The notes under the pieces are model-generated. The model searched no databases and was not told the origin of the DNA. It saw only the letters and a program-made list of their open reading frames with translations. Of a DNA stretch of 38,066 nt, positions 1 to 7,184 are shown one piece after another. The stretch is from the NCBI GenBank assembly GCA_903902515.1, contig CAIUVD010000310.1:1-38066 (forward strand), in the 5' to 3' direction. Each line of letters begins with the position of its first letter. The first letter of the stretch is position 1. Source of the DNA: an uncultured Planctomycetota bacterium (GTDB lineage: Bacteria > Planctomycetota > UBA11346). The translations under genes and the position numbers were made by a program.

Positions 1-618
1 CAGGAACGGATGCAGCGCGGGGTCCCCCGTCTTGATGGCTGCGCGGATCCACTCGGTGGGGAGGTGGTCTAGCTCCTGCTCCAGGCCACGGCGCAGGGTG
101 TCCTTGGCGTCGTTCTGCCACTCATGCTTCAAGACCACACTCGCCAGATCCCGCATCTCGGGCAATTTCGCCAGGATCAGGGTTTTATGCTCGTCGGTGG
201 CCAGGGTGGCAACGGCCTGCAGGACATACTCCCGCGCTGCCCGTCCCTTCGTTGGGGTGTTAAGCAAGATGTCGAGGTTAGCGGCCCCGACCTTGGTCAA
301 CATAGCGACCTGGGGATCTTCTTCCCTCATGGTGCTCTGGCCCCGCGAGGCGTTAACGATCCGCCGGACGTACTCCTGGACCTGGGCCCGGGTGGGATTC
401 TCGGCCAGGGCGATGGTCGCCAGTACGGCGTAGTTGGCGCCCCAAGGCTCCCCGTCCCGGCGCGGTGGCACGGCCTTGAGCGCGGCCTCGAAGACCGTCA
501 GGCGGGCCTCCAACGCCTGGACCTGGGCCGTCAGCGCCTGGACGTCTGACGATGGCGGTGACTCGACCGCCCACAGAAGTGCCGTCAACGCGGGGGAGAG
601 CAGGAGCAAGTGGCGCAT
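1..618 (-). CDS. Secreted hypothetical protein, duplicate copy 1 (3' end outside window)
   Basis: The frame is open from an ATG at 618 to the left edge, giving 206 residues with no stop, so the gene continues outside the window. It is a diverged duplicate of the gene at 1060-2058: the first 39 residues are identical, and the copies then differ by scattered substitutions and two single-codon indels. The N-terminus is a short hydrophobic signal peptide (MRHLLLLSPALTALLWAVES), followed by a heptad-like VQALTAQVQALEARL stretch that may be a short coiled coil. The rest is Ala/Leu-rich and helical and resembles HEAT-type repeats, without a diagnostic motif. I do not recognise the family. Export to the periplasm is inferred from the signal peptide. 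A perfect TATAAT at 672-677 (minus strand) lies upstream. Confidence 0.7.
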   Translation of the reverse strand, partial: MRHLLLLSPALTALLWAVESPPSSDVQALTAQVQALEARLTVFEAALKAVPPRRDGEPWGANYAVLATIALAENPTRAQVQEYVRRIVNASRGQSTMREEDPQVAMLTKVGAANLDILLNTPTKGRAAREYVLQAVATLATDEHKTLILAKLPEMRDLASVVLKHEWQNDAKDTLRRGLEQELDHLPTEWIRAAIKTGDPALHPFL

Positions 619-671
619 GGCGCCCCAGGGTGGAACGACGACCTCTTTCTGATATGACTTTTCTTGCTCTG

Positions 672-677
672 ATTATA
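672..677 (-). promoter_or_regulatory. Candidate -10 element for secreted gene copy 1
   Basis: The minus strand reads TATAAT, a perfect sigma-70 -10 hexamer, about 55 bases upstream of the ATG at 618. It is conserved in the second copy at 2112-2117. No convincing -35 hexamer is seen; the upstream side has a short repeated TTAACT-like stretch. The assignment rests on hexamer identity and conservation between copies. Confidence 0.4.
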
Positions 678-753
678 TCGGACGAAGTTAAGTTAAGCGA
701 AGCATGGGCAGGCAAGCGCCGGGATACATCTGTTGACCCGGCCGGTGGCGGCC

Positions 754-1053
754 ATGCCCCTGGGCACCATGGTCGTGGCCCTGATCACCGCCGATCGCAT
801 CGGCTTTCTCGGGGCCGTGGGATTCGCGAAGACGGAAGACCCCGAAGGTGTCACGCTTCTGAGAGATTGGTCCGTCCAAGGCTTCCTGCGGCCCGACAGC
901 GGCCCTGGGGATCTCGCTACGGTGGTCTTCGGCATCTGCCTGCTGTGGCTCCTGGCCCGGGGACCCGAAATCCTGTCCATCGACGGCCTCTTCCGCCTGA
1001 TCTGGGGCGGGGATGAGGCCAAGAAGTCGGAAAAGAAACCCAAGAAGACATGA
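754..1053 (+). CDS. Small membrane protein, stand-alone copy
   Basis: This 99-residue protein starts at ATG 754. In-frame TTG (733) and GTG (745) codons lie just upstream and cannot be excluded. Residues 5-25 and 53-69 (LATVVFGICLLWLLA) are hydrophobic and could be membrane segments. The tail is Lys-rich (EAKKSEKKPKK), which favours a cytoplasmic C-terminus. The first 88 residues are about 90% identical to the N-terminal extension of the DusB protein at 2194-3654, but here a TGA ends the gene directly after the Lys-rich tail. I do not recognise the domain family. It may be a remnant or a functional stand-alone copy of that extension. It is divergent from the secreted gene on its left and converges with the next one, with a gap of 6 bases. 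Confidence 0.6.
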   Translation: MPLGTMVVALITADRIGFLGAVGFAKTEDPEGVTLLRDWSVQGFLRPDSGPGDLATVVFGICLLWLLARGPEILSIDGLFRLIWGGDEAKKSEKKPKKT

Positions 1054-1059
1054 TCAAGC

Positions 1060-2058
1060 TCAGAAGCCGGGCTTGGGAGCAAGCACCCTTTCCCATTGGC
1101 GAATGGTGGCGTCCCAGGTGATGACCGGCGGTTGGGCCTTGAGCATGGCCGGCGTCCACTCGCTGCCCTGGCCGTCGAGGGTCGCCCTTTCGAGGGCCTC
1201 TCTGATAAGATGCTTTCCGTAGGATTCCTTGGGATCCGCTAAAATCTCCAGACAGGCCAGGAGGGCCTCGGGAATGCCCTGGGCCATGGCGATTGGGGCC
1301 AACTCCAAGTATCGGTGCCGGTTGCTGCGGCTCGTGCTGGCCCAGGCCTTGGCAATGGATGGGCCCAGATCGAGCCCGGCCACGTTCCGCAGTTCGCCAT
1401 AGGTCATGAAAGGGTTCTCTCCTTCCTCCAGGTACCGCAGTAGGAACGGATGCAGGGCGGGGTCCCCCGTCTTAATGGCCGCGCGGATCCAATAGGAAGA
1501 GAGGTTAGCCTGCTGCTCCAGGCCACGACGCAGGATGTCCTTGGCGTCGTTCTGCCACTCACGCTTCAGGACCACCCTCGCCAGTAACGGCATCTCGGGC
1601 AATTTCGCCAGGATTAGGGCTTTATGCTCGTCGGTAGCCAGGGTGGCGACGGCGTCCAGGACATAATACCGCGGTGCCCATCCTTCCGTTGGGGTGTTGA
1701 GCAAGATATCGAGGTTAGCGGCCCCGACCTTGGTCAACATAGCGACCTGGGGATCCTCTTCTTTCCCCATGATGTTCTGGCCCCGCGAGGCGTTAACGAT
1801 CCGCTGGACGTACTCCTGGACCTGAGCCCGGGTGGGATTCTCGGCCAGGGTGATGGTCGCCAGTACGGCGTAGTTGGTGCCCCCAGACTCCTCGACCCAG
1901 CGCGGTGGCACGGTCTTGAGCGCGGCCTCGAAGACCGTCACGCGGGCCTCCAATGCCTGGACCTGGGCCGTCAGCGCCTGGACGTCTGACGATGGCGGTG
2001 ATTCGACCGCCCACAGAAGTGCCGTCAACGCGGGGGAGAGCAGGAGCAGGTGGCGCAT
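1060..2058 (-). CDS. Secreted hypothetical protein, duplicate copy 2 (complete)
   Basis: This 332-residue protein starts at ATG 2058. The N-terminal hydrophobic stretch (residues 1-18) reads as a signal peptide. A heptad-like segment of about residues 25-47 suggests a short coiled coil. The remainder is helical, with repeated blocks such as DAVATLATDEHKALILAKL and DPALHPFLLRYLEEGEN, in the style of HEAT or armadillo-like repeats. No catalytic motif is visible. It is the full-length paralogue of the gene cut by the left window edge. It shares a divergent upstream region with dusB, including a TATAAT at 2112-2117 on the minus strand. Function is unknown; a periplasmic scaffolding or binding role would be a guess. 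Confidence 0.7.
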   Translation of the reverse strand: MRHLLLLSPALTALLWAVESPPSSDVQALTAQVQALEARVTVFEAALKTVPPRWVEESGGTNYAVLATITLAENPTRAQVQEYVQRIVNASRGQNIMGKEEDPQVAMLTKVGAANLDILLNTPTEGWAPRYYVLDAVATLATDEHKALILAKLPEMPLLARVVLKREWQNDAKDILRRGLEQQANLSSYWIRAAIKTGDPALHPFLLRYLEEGENPFMTYGELRNVAGLDLGPSIAKAWASTSRSNRHRYLELAPIAMAQGIPEALLACLEILADPKESYGKHLIREALERATLDGQGSEWTPAMLKAQPPVITWDATIRQWERVLAPKPGF

Positions 2059-2111
2059 GGCGCCCCAGGGTGGAACGACGACCTCTTTCTGATATGACTT
2101 TTCTTGCTCTG

Positions 2112-2117
2112 ATTATA
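2112..2117 (-). promoter_or_regulatory. Candidate -10 element for secreted gene copy 2
   Basis: A perfect TATAAT on the minus strand, in the same place relative to the gene start as the element at 672-677 in the other copy. The -35 region is not clear. Confidence 0.4.
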
Positions 2118-2193
2118 TCGGACGAAGTTAAGTTAAGCGAATCATGGGCAGGCGAGCACCGGGATACATCTGCTGACCCGACCCGTGGCGGCC

Positions 2194-3654
2194 ATGCCCC
2201 TGGGCACCATGGTCGTGGCCCTGATCACCGCCGATCGTATCGGCTTTCTCGGGGCCATGGGATTCGCGAAGACGGAAGACCCCGAAGGTGTCACGTTTCT
2301 GAGAGATTGGTCCTTCCAAGGCTTCCTGCGGCCCGATAGCGGCCTTTTGGATCTCGCGGCGGTGGTCTTCGGCATTTGTCTGCTGGGGCTCCTGGCCCGG
2401 GGACACGGGATCCTATCCATCGACGGCCTCTTCCGCCTGATCTGGGGCGGGGATGAGGGGGAAAAGCTGGAAAAGAAGCCCGAAAAGCCTAATCAGACGC
2501 AGCAGGCGGGCACCTCCGTCGAAGAAAAGGACCGGCGCTTCCTTTGGGGCGGAAATCCCAAGGCTCCCCGGCCCATCGTGACCAACCGCTACATCCACCC
2601 CCTCAAGATCCGGGACCTCGTCCTGGCCAACAACCTGACCCTCGCCCCCATGGCCGGGTTCACCAACGTGGCGTTCCGCCTGATCGCCAAGGAGGTCGGC
2701 GGCTGCGGCTTGGTGGCCACTGAAATGGTCGCCGCCCTCGGCAACCCCGGGGCCCAGAATGCGGACCGCTTCCGCATCCTAACCCAGAACGTGCCCCAGG
2801 AAAAACCCCTGGCGATGCAGGTCTATGGCCGGGAGCCGGACCTGTGCGCCGCCACCGCCGCCGCCCTCGATGCCGCCGGGGCGGACCTCATCGACCTCAA
2901 CTGCGGCTGCCCGGTGAAAAAGGCCAAGCAATCGGGCTGCGGCGTGGCCCTGATGAAGGAACCCCAGCAGGTCGGGGCGGTGGTCAAGGCGATGCGGGCG
3001 GCGGTGCCCCATAAGCCGGTCACGGTCAAGATGCGCCTCGGCTTCGACGCCCGCAATCGCAACATGCTGGAGGTCGCCCAGGAGGCGATCGAGAACGGCG
3101 CCGACGCCCTGTTTGTCCATGCCCGCACCGGCGAATCCAAGCACGGCGTGCCGGTCGATCTCTCGGGTATCCGCGAGGTCAAGGAACTGGCCCTGAAACT
3201 CACCGGCGATCGGGTACCGGTGCTGGCCAACGGCAGCATGGAAACCGCCGCCGCCTGCCGGGCCGCCAAGGACGAGGCGATGGCTGACGGCTACCAGATT
3301 GGCCGCGCCGCCTGCGGTGATCCCTGGCTGTTCCGCAACCTGATCACCGAACTGACGGAATCCGGTACGCCCTACCGGCCCACCTACCCCGAGCGGCGGG
3401 CCCTGCTGCTCAAACACTTTGAATTGATCCTGGAACTCTTCGGGGAGGAACGCGGGGTGCGCGTGATGCGCAAATACACGTTCTTCTATTGCAACGGCCT
3501 GCCGGGGGTGCGGAAATTCCGGGACCGCTTCATGCGCATCAGCAGCCGCACCGAGTTCCTCGGCCTCGTGGATGATTTCTTCCTCCACCTGGAGGGGGGA
3601 CACCTGGACCAGGAGCCCATCGAGCATCTGAAACTGTACAGCGACGAGGAGTGA
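2194..3654 (+). CDS. dusB: tRNA-dihydrouridine synthase with N-terminal membrane extension
   Basis: The C-terminal 350 or so residues are a clear FMN-dependent Dus protein, which reduces uridine to dihydrouridine in tRNA. Visible motifs are LAPMAGFTNVAFR, the catalytic-Cys region NCGCPVKKAKQSGCG, VTVKMRLGFD, FVHARTGE and VLANGSM with a following GRAACGDPWLF. Dus proteins normally begin a few residues before LAPMAG. Here the frame is open for about 130 more residues, and the first 88 match the stand-alone small membrane protein at 754-1053, including a hydrophobic helix and a Lys-rich linker. ATG 2194 gives 486 residues. An internal GTG at 2578 would give a normal-length Dus of about 359 residues, with only a weak AAGG upstream. 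The enzyme call is firm; whether the extension is translated is open. Confidence 0.88.
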   Translation: MPLGTMVVALITADRIGFLGAMGFAKTEDPEGVTFLRDWSFQGFLRPDSGLLDLAAVVFGICLLGLLARGHGILSIDGLFRLIWGGDEGEKLEKKPEKPNQTQQAGTSVEEKDRRFLWGGNPKAPRPIVTNRYIHPLKIRDLVLANNLTLAPMAGFTNVAFRLIAKEVGGCGLVATEMVAALGNPGAQNADRFRILTQNVPQEKPLAMQVYGREPDLCAATAAALDAAGADLIDLNCGCPVKKAKQSGCGVALMKEPQQVGAVVKAMRAAVPHKPVTVKMRLGFDARNRNMLEVAQEAIENGADALFVHARTGESKHGVPVDLSGIREVKELALKLTGDRVPVLANGSMETAAACRAAKDEAMADGYQIGRAACGDPWLFRNLITELTESGTPYRPTYPERRALLLKHFELILELFGEERGVRVMRKYTFFYCNGLPGVRKFRDRFMRISSRTEFLGLVDDFFLHLEGGHLDQEPIEHLKLYSDEE

Positions 3655-3660
3655 TTGCGC

Positions 3661-3701
3661 GTACCCGTCGAAGCGGCCTTGGGGGCGGCTCCGACGGGTA
3701 C
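3661..3701. terminator. Hairpin between convergent dusB and yhcH genes
   Basis: A perfect 10-base inverted repeat, GTACCCGTCG at 3661-3670 and CGACGGGTAC at 3692-3701, encloses 21 bases. It starts right after the dusB stop (3654) and ends before the stop of the convergent gene (3713). There is no T-tract. A shared bidirectional terminator is the likely role. Confidence 0.5.
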
Positions 3702-3712
3702 CCGTGCAGATC

Positions 3713-4165
3713 TCAGATCCGCACTTTCAGCACGATCTTGCGGTAGGGCACCGGCTGCCCCGCGGGGTGCAGCAGGGGCATGTGGCCGTCCTCGGGGTAG
3801 AAGATCACAAAGTGATCCTTGGCCACCAGCACGTCCTGGTGGGGACGATCCTTGAAGAAGGCGATGTCACGGCCTTCCACGAACGGGTCGTCGAAGGTCA
3901 AACCCTGGACCGGGGCCCACCCCATGCGCTCGCCATGCAGCAGGTTCACCTGGATGTCGAGGTAGACGAGATGGCTTTCCAGGCGGGCCACGGCGGCATC
4001 GCGGGTGGTGCCGGATTCAACAATCGCGAACAGATCATCACCGTCGATCTTGTGACGCCCATCGGGAATGGTCGCCCCATGCTCGGCCAACCAGGCGAAA
4101 GCCCGGGGGAAGCGCGGGTGGAGGGCATGGTAACGGGCGGCATCAGCCAGCGGGGCCAGGATCAT
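3713..4165 (-). CDS. YhcH/YjgK/YiaL family protein
   Basis: This 150-residue protein starts at ATG 4165, whose ATGA overlaps the stop of the upstream gene by 4 bases, so the two are co-translated. It matches the YhcH/YjgK/YiaL (DUF386) family: the ARLESHLVYLDIQVNLLHGERMGW region, the acidic FDDPFVEGRDIAFF segment, and a C-terminal cupin-like block FVIFYPEDGHMPLLHPAG with metal-ligand-type His and Glu residues. The family is about 150 residues long, so this one is full length. Members are linked to sialic acid and other sugar catabolism, but their exact reaction is poorly defined. No sugar genes lie nearby, so the substrate is unknown. Confidence 0.8.
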   Translation of the reverse strand: MILAPLADAARYHALHPRFPRAFAWLAEHGATIPDGRHKIDGDDLFAIVESGTTRDAAVARLESHLVYLDIQVNLLHGERMGWAPVQGLTFDDPFVEGRDIAFFKDRPHQDVLVAKDHFVIFYPEDGHMPLLHPAGQPVPYRKIVLKVRI

Positions 4166-5265
4166 AACTCGTCTTCTCCAAGGAATTTCATGGAACTGAT
4201 GAGGGCACCGCCCTCCTGGTCCCGGGTATAGAACATTAGCTGCAACTCTTTCACCTCATCGAGGTGCTCTACGGCAGCGCTGTGGGACCAGTTGGTGGCT
4301 TTGGACTTGAAGGTCTTGGCCTTGAGATCGAAACGGACGTCCTTCCAGCCCTCCCCGGATTTCACCGTCTGGGGCTGGCTTTCGTAGAAGACCCAGTCGC
4401 CGGTCTTGATGGCCAGGGCGACCATCAGGGGCGCCTCAACGGTATTCTTGATGCGGAAGCCGAAGACATGCTCCTCGGCACAAGAAATGTTCACCGGCTT
4501 GCGAATCGCCGCCTTACCCCGGCGCTCGTCCTTGTCCGGGGCGGCGAGCCGCACCTGGAGGGCCTTGCGGACGCCCTTGAGGGCGTCCTTGCCGGTCAGG
4601 GGGACGACCTCGGTTTCCGTGGGATTGGACCATTGGGGGCTCTCCCCCATCCAGCCCCGCAGCTCCAGACCTTCGCTCAGGAGCCCCCCCCGGGCCGAGG
4701 GATCCGAGGTGGTGCTGATGGCGATGGGCGGCAACACCGCGTCCCCGGTGGCACTGCCAGCGATGGCCTCAAGGGCCTGAAGGCGGGCGATGGTCGCGGG
4801 ATCCGTCCCGCCCAGGGAGCGGAACCAGCGGTACAGGGGCAGGGCCGTTTCGGGGCCGCGAATTTCATCCACCAGGCGCAGGTAAAGGGCCGCCGCCGAA
4901 AGGTCCGTCAACCGCTTGGAATCGGCGCGCACCAGCGCCATGGCTTTGTCGAGGGCCTCCAGGGCTTCGGCATTCCGGCCCTTGGCCCGGCACTGACGAC
5001 CGATCTCGATCAGGGCCGCGAGGTCATCGACCGGAGTCACGGCAAGACGAGATGCCAAGCTCGGCTCGATGGAGGCGATCCGCGAACGGCGCAAACGCAG
5101 GGTGCCGGTGGCCGTTTTGATGAGCACATGGTCGGTGCTCGTCGGATCGTCCTTCACGGTGCCGCGCAGGGCCTGCTGGTTGTCGAGGACCACCAGGTCC
5201 GCCTCCGCCGCCCCGACCCCGAGGAGAGCCGTCAGCAATACCAGCATTGACGGACGTAGGGCCAT
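4162..5265 (-). CDS. Secreted protein with TPR-like and carbohydrate-binding-like regions
   Basis: The chosen start is ATG 5265, giving 367 residues; an upstream in-frame ATG at 5292 is possible. From 5265 the N-terminus MALRPSMLVLLTALLGVGAA is a good signal peptide. Residues about 20-60 (LVVLDNQQALRGTVKDDP, then RLRRSRIASIE) look like the short beta domain often found at the start of planctomycete-type secreted proteins. Residues about 75-150 are helical and TPR-like (CRAKGRNAEALEALDKAMALV). The last 150 residues are beta-rich with Trp and Tyr (WVFYESQPQTVKSGEGWKDVRFDL), like a jelly-roll carbohydrate-binding fold. Its stop overlaps the start of the YhcH-family gene. A periplasmic role with that partner is inferred. 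Confidence 0.65.
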   Translation of the reverse strand: MALRPSMLVLLTALLGVGAAEADLVVLDNQQALRGTVKDDPTSTDHVLIKTATGTLRLRRSRIASIEPSLASRLAVTPVDDLAALIEIGRQCRAKGRNAEALEALDKAMALVRADSKRLTDLSAAALYLRLVDEIRGPETALPLYRWFRSLGGTDPATIARLQALEAIAGSATGDAVLPPIAISTTSDPSARGGLLSEGLELRGWMGESPQWSNPTETEVVPLTGKDALKGVRKALQVRLAAPDKDERRGKAAIRKPVNISCAEEHVFGFRIKNTVEAPLMVALAIKTGDWVFYESQPQTVKSGEGWKDVRFDLKAKTFKSKATNWSHSAAVEHLDEVKELQLMFYTRDQEGGALISSMKFLGEDEL

Positions 5266-5399
5266 GACCTTCAAGCGTCCGCAAACATCCATGGTGACAA
5301 GAAGCAAGCCGTGATGTGATCATCCCCTGGATCGCAGACCCCCACGAGACGCGTTGGAAAGGATTGACTCCCGAGGTCGTCTGGGAAGCCTGAACGCTG

Positions 5400-5774
5400 A
5401 TGCGCCCCTTCACCACCGTTTTGAGCCAGGGCTTCCTGCACGTCGTGACCGGCGTGGCCCTGCTGCTGATGCTCATGACGGTGTTTAAGATCCATGTGCA
5501 CGAGGAATCGGGACACCACGGGGCCCATGACCATGTCTGTGGAATGACGTTGAGCTCCCACCTGATGGACCTTCCCGCCGATCAGGACGCGCCCTCCGAC
5601 GACGCCGCGGATTGCGGGCATTGCCACACGGGGCCCACGGCCCATCAGGGATCCCCGGATTTCGCTCTCTTGGGAGCCTCCCTCGGTGATGCTCTGGCAC
5701 GTCGACCCCACGGCCAAACCCCACCAGAACGCCTGACCTACACCCCGGACCCGCCCCCAAATCGCCTGAGCTGA
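5400..5774 (+). CDS. Small Cys/His-rich membrane protein of the metal-efflux operon
   Basis: This 124-residue protein starts at ATG 5400. One hydrophobic segment (residues about 10-28, FLHVVTGVALLLMLMTVF) is followed by HVHEESGHHGAHDHVCG and, near residue 72, CGHCHTG. The spaced His and Cys residues suggest metal binding outside the membrane. The C-terminus is Pro-rich. Size and layout recall DUF2946-type proteins found near copper genes, but I cannot assign the family firmly. It is the first gene of the run into czcC, czcB and czcA, so a sensing, chaperone or sink role for the exported metal is inferred. Confidence 0.65.
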   Translation: MRPFTTVLSQGFLHVVTGVALLLMLMTVFKIHVHEESGHHGAHDHVCGMTLSSHLMDLPADQDAPSDDAADCGHCHTGPTAHQGSPDFALLGASLGDALARRPHGQTPPERLTYTPDPPPNRLS

Positions 5775-5782
5775 TGGGTTTA

Positions 5783-5825
5783 CCACGCGCCCGACGCGTG
5801 GGCACTGCGTTTCTTCACGAAACGC
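5783..5825 (+). promoter_or_regulatory. Two adjacent hairpins upstream of czcC
   Basis: Two perfect inverted repeats follow each other: CCACGCG/CGCGTGG (5783-5789 and 5795-5801), then GCGTTTC/GAAACGC (5807-5813 and 5819-5825) with loop TTCAC. The 13-base core TTTCTTCACGAAA (5810-5822) recurs exactly at 7162-7174, upstream of czcB. They lie 25-67 bases before the czcC start. They could be operators or RNA hairpins that set the ratio of operon products. Confidence 0.4.
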
Positions 5826-5849
5826 GAGACCTCTCATGTCAGGATTCCC

Positions 5850-7142
5850 ATGGCTGTCCCCCGGTTGTTCCACGCTCCCCCCCCAGGGAGGTGGATTTCC
5901 TCCCTCCTGTGTCTGGTTGTGCTCGCCCAAGCCCCGGGCGAGGAACCCGTCGCCCTCCCCACCACGACCTCCCTCACCGTCGCCGCCTTGATGGGGTCCG
6001 CTCGGGCCTCCCATCCCAGTTTGGCCGCCGTGGAGGCCGCCCGCTTGGTGGCAGCTGCCCGGTACGACCAGGCCGGAATCTGGGCCAACCCGGAACTGGA
6101 GGTCCGCCTCGGCAAAACCCGGCCCCGCCAGGACGGCATCGAGCGCGACCGCCCGGTGGCCATCAGCCTGCGGCAGCGCCTGACCTGGTGGGGCACCCGT
6201 CAGGCCCGGCGGGACGTCGCCCAGGCCCAAGGTGGCATCGCCGATGCCGAGGCCCGGGTGGCTGGCCTCCTGCTGGGGTCTGAAGTCCGACGGGCGGCCA
6301 TCACCTATGACATCGCCCAGCAGGCCGCCACCCAGGCCAGCGAGGAGACCCGGCTGGCGGCCGACCTCCTCCGGTTGTCCCAGGTGAAAGCCGACGCCGG
6401 CACCCTCGACCGGGCGAGCCTGGCCCGCCTGCGGCTGGAGGTGACCACCGCCACCCTGGGGGAACAAACCCGCCAGCGAGAGGTGAAAACCGCCCTGGCC
6501 CTGCTGCGGTTGTGGTGCACCCCGGATCTGCCCGAGGGCCTGGTGATCCGCGATGCCCTCCCGTCCTGGCCGGCCCCGAGCTCCCCGGCGGTGGCCACCG
6601 AGCTCAATCAACACCCGCGTCTCCAGGCCCTGACCGCCGCCATCGAAGCTGCCGCCGCCACCGTCACCGCTGAGCGCCAAGGCCGAATCCCGGATGTGAC
6701 CCTGGGCGTTTTCACCGACCGCGAGGCCGATCGCGACACCTATGGGCTGACGGTCGGCATCGATGTGCCCTTATGGGATCGGGGCGGCTCCGCCATCGCC
6801 GGCGCCGAGGCAGCTCAGACCCAGGCCGAGGCCCTGCGCCGTCTCGAGCGGCGGCGGCTGCAACGGGATCTGAGCGAGGCCCTGGGCAACCTCCAGTCCG
6901 CCCAGGACGAGGCCCAGGCCCTGGCGGGCCAGGCCATGCCGGCGGCCGAGGAGATGATCCGGCTCAAAACCGCCGCTTACCAGGCCGGGGAGGCCGATCT
7001 CACGGACCTCCTGGAGGCCCGGCGGGCCATCCATCAGGTGCGGGCCGATCTGCGGGCGGCCCGCCAACGGGCGGCCCTGGCCCAGATTGATTGGGGCCTC
7101 GCCCTCGGCGACCCGGCCCTGGCCGCCGGATCCCGGCCCTGA
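5850..7142 (+). CDS. czcC: Outer-membrane efflux protein, CzcC/CusC (TolC) family
   Basis: This 430-residue protein is the outer-membrane channel of a tripartite RND metal-efflux system. Residues 1-30 hold a signal peptide (ISSLLCLVVLAQAPGEE). Two TolC-type repeats follow: SHPSLAAVEAARLVAAARYDQAGIWANPELEV at residues about 54-85, and the matching NQHPRLQALTAAIEAAAATVTAERQGRIPDVTLGV near residue 255. Each is followed by long Ala/Leu/Arg-rich coiled-coil helices. The segment GLTVGIDVPLWDRGGSAI is typical of the second beta-strand pair. Length fits the CzcC family. It is followed 42 bases later by the membrane-fusion protein. Specificity for a divalent cation or copper/silver cannot be read from this subunit. 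Confidence 0.88.
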   Translation: MAVPRLFHAPPPGRWISSLLCLVVLAQAPGEEPVALPTTTSLTVAALMGSARASHPSLAAVEAARLVAAARYDQAGIWANPELEVRLGKTRPRQDGIERDRPVAISLRQRLTWWGTRQARRDVAQAQGGIADAEARVAGLLLGSEVRRAAITYDIAQQAATQASEETRLAADLLRLSQVKADAGTLDRASLARLRLEVTTATLGEQTRQREVKTALALLRLWCTPDLPEGLVIRDALPSWPAPSSPAVATELNQHPRLQALTAAIEAAAATVTAERQGRIPDVTLGVFTDREADRDTYGLTVGIDVPLWDRGGSAIAGAEAAQTQAEALRRLERRRLQRDLSEALGNLQSAQDEAQALAGQAMPAAEEMIRLKTAAYQAGEADLTDLLEARRAIHQVRADLRAARQRAALAQIDWGLALGDPALAAGSRP

Positions 7143-7161
7143 CGCCGTGCCGCACCCCCAC

Positions 7162-7174
7162 TTTCTTCACGAAA
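7162..7174 (+). promoter_or_regulatory. Second copy of the TTTCTTCACGAAA element, before czcB
   Basis: An exact 13-base copy of the hairpin core upstream of czcC (5810-5822), with arms TTTC and GAAA around TTCAC. It lies in the 42-base czcC-czcB gap, 10 bases before the ATG. Flanking bases differ, and the stem is shorter than in the first copy. Confidence 0.35.
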
Positions 7175-7184
7175 TGATGTCCCC

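Larger units (their letters stand above)
1..2490. repeat. Diverged tandem duplication, about 1.44 kb unit
   Basis: Positions 1-1053 align with 1441-2490 at an offset of 1440, apart from two compensating 3-base indels near 61-85 and 325-335. Each unit carries the secreted gene (minus), a divergent intergenic region and the small membrane gene (plus). The visible unit boundary lies between 1053 (stop of the first small gene) and 1060 (stop of the second secreted gene). Over the first 88 residues the two small proteins differ at nine positions. The copies have therefore diverged and are not a recent duplication or assembly echo. Both coding frames stay open in both copies. Confidence 0.9.

Noticed and set aside
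1..2490. Assembly error as the cause of the tandem repeat
   Set aside because: The units differ at many positions, including compensating 3-base indels that keep the frame; a duplicated read would be identical.
2779..3627. A 282-codon open frame on the minus strand
   Set aside because: Antisense to the conserved DusB motifs; composition is that of a shadow frame.
5271..6680. A 469-codon open frame on the minus strand
   Set aside because: It lies antisense to the clear CzcC gene, is extremely Gly/Gln/Arg-rich with no domain motif, and is a GC-rich shadow frame.
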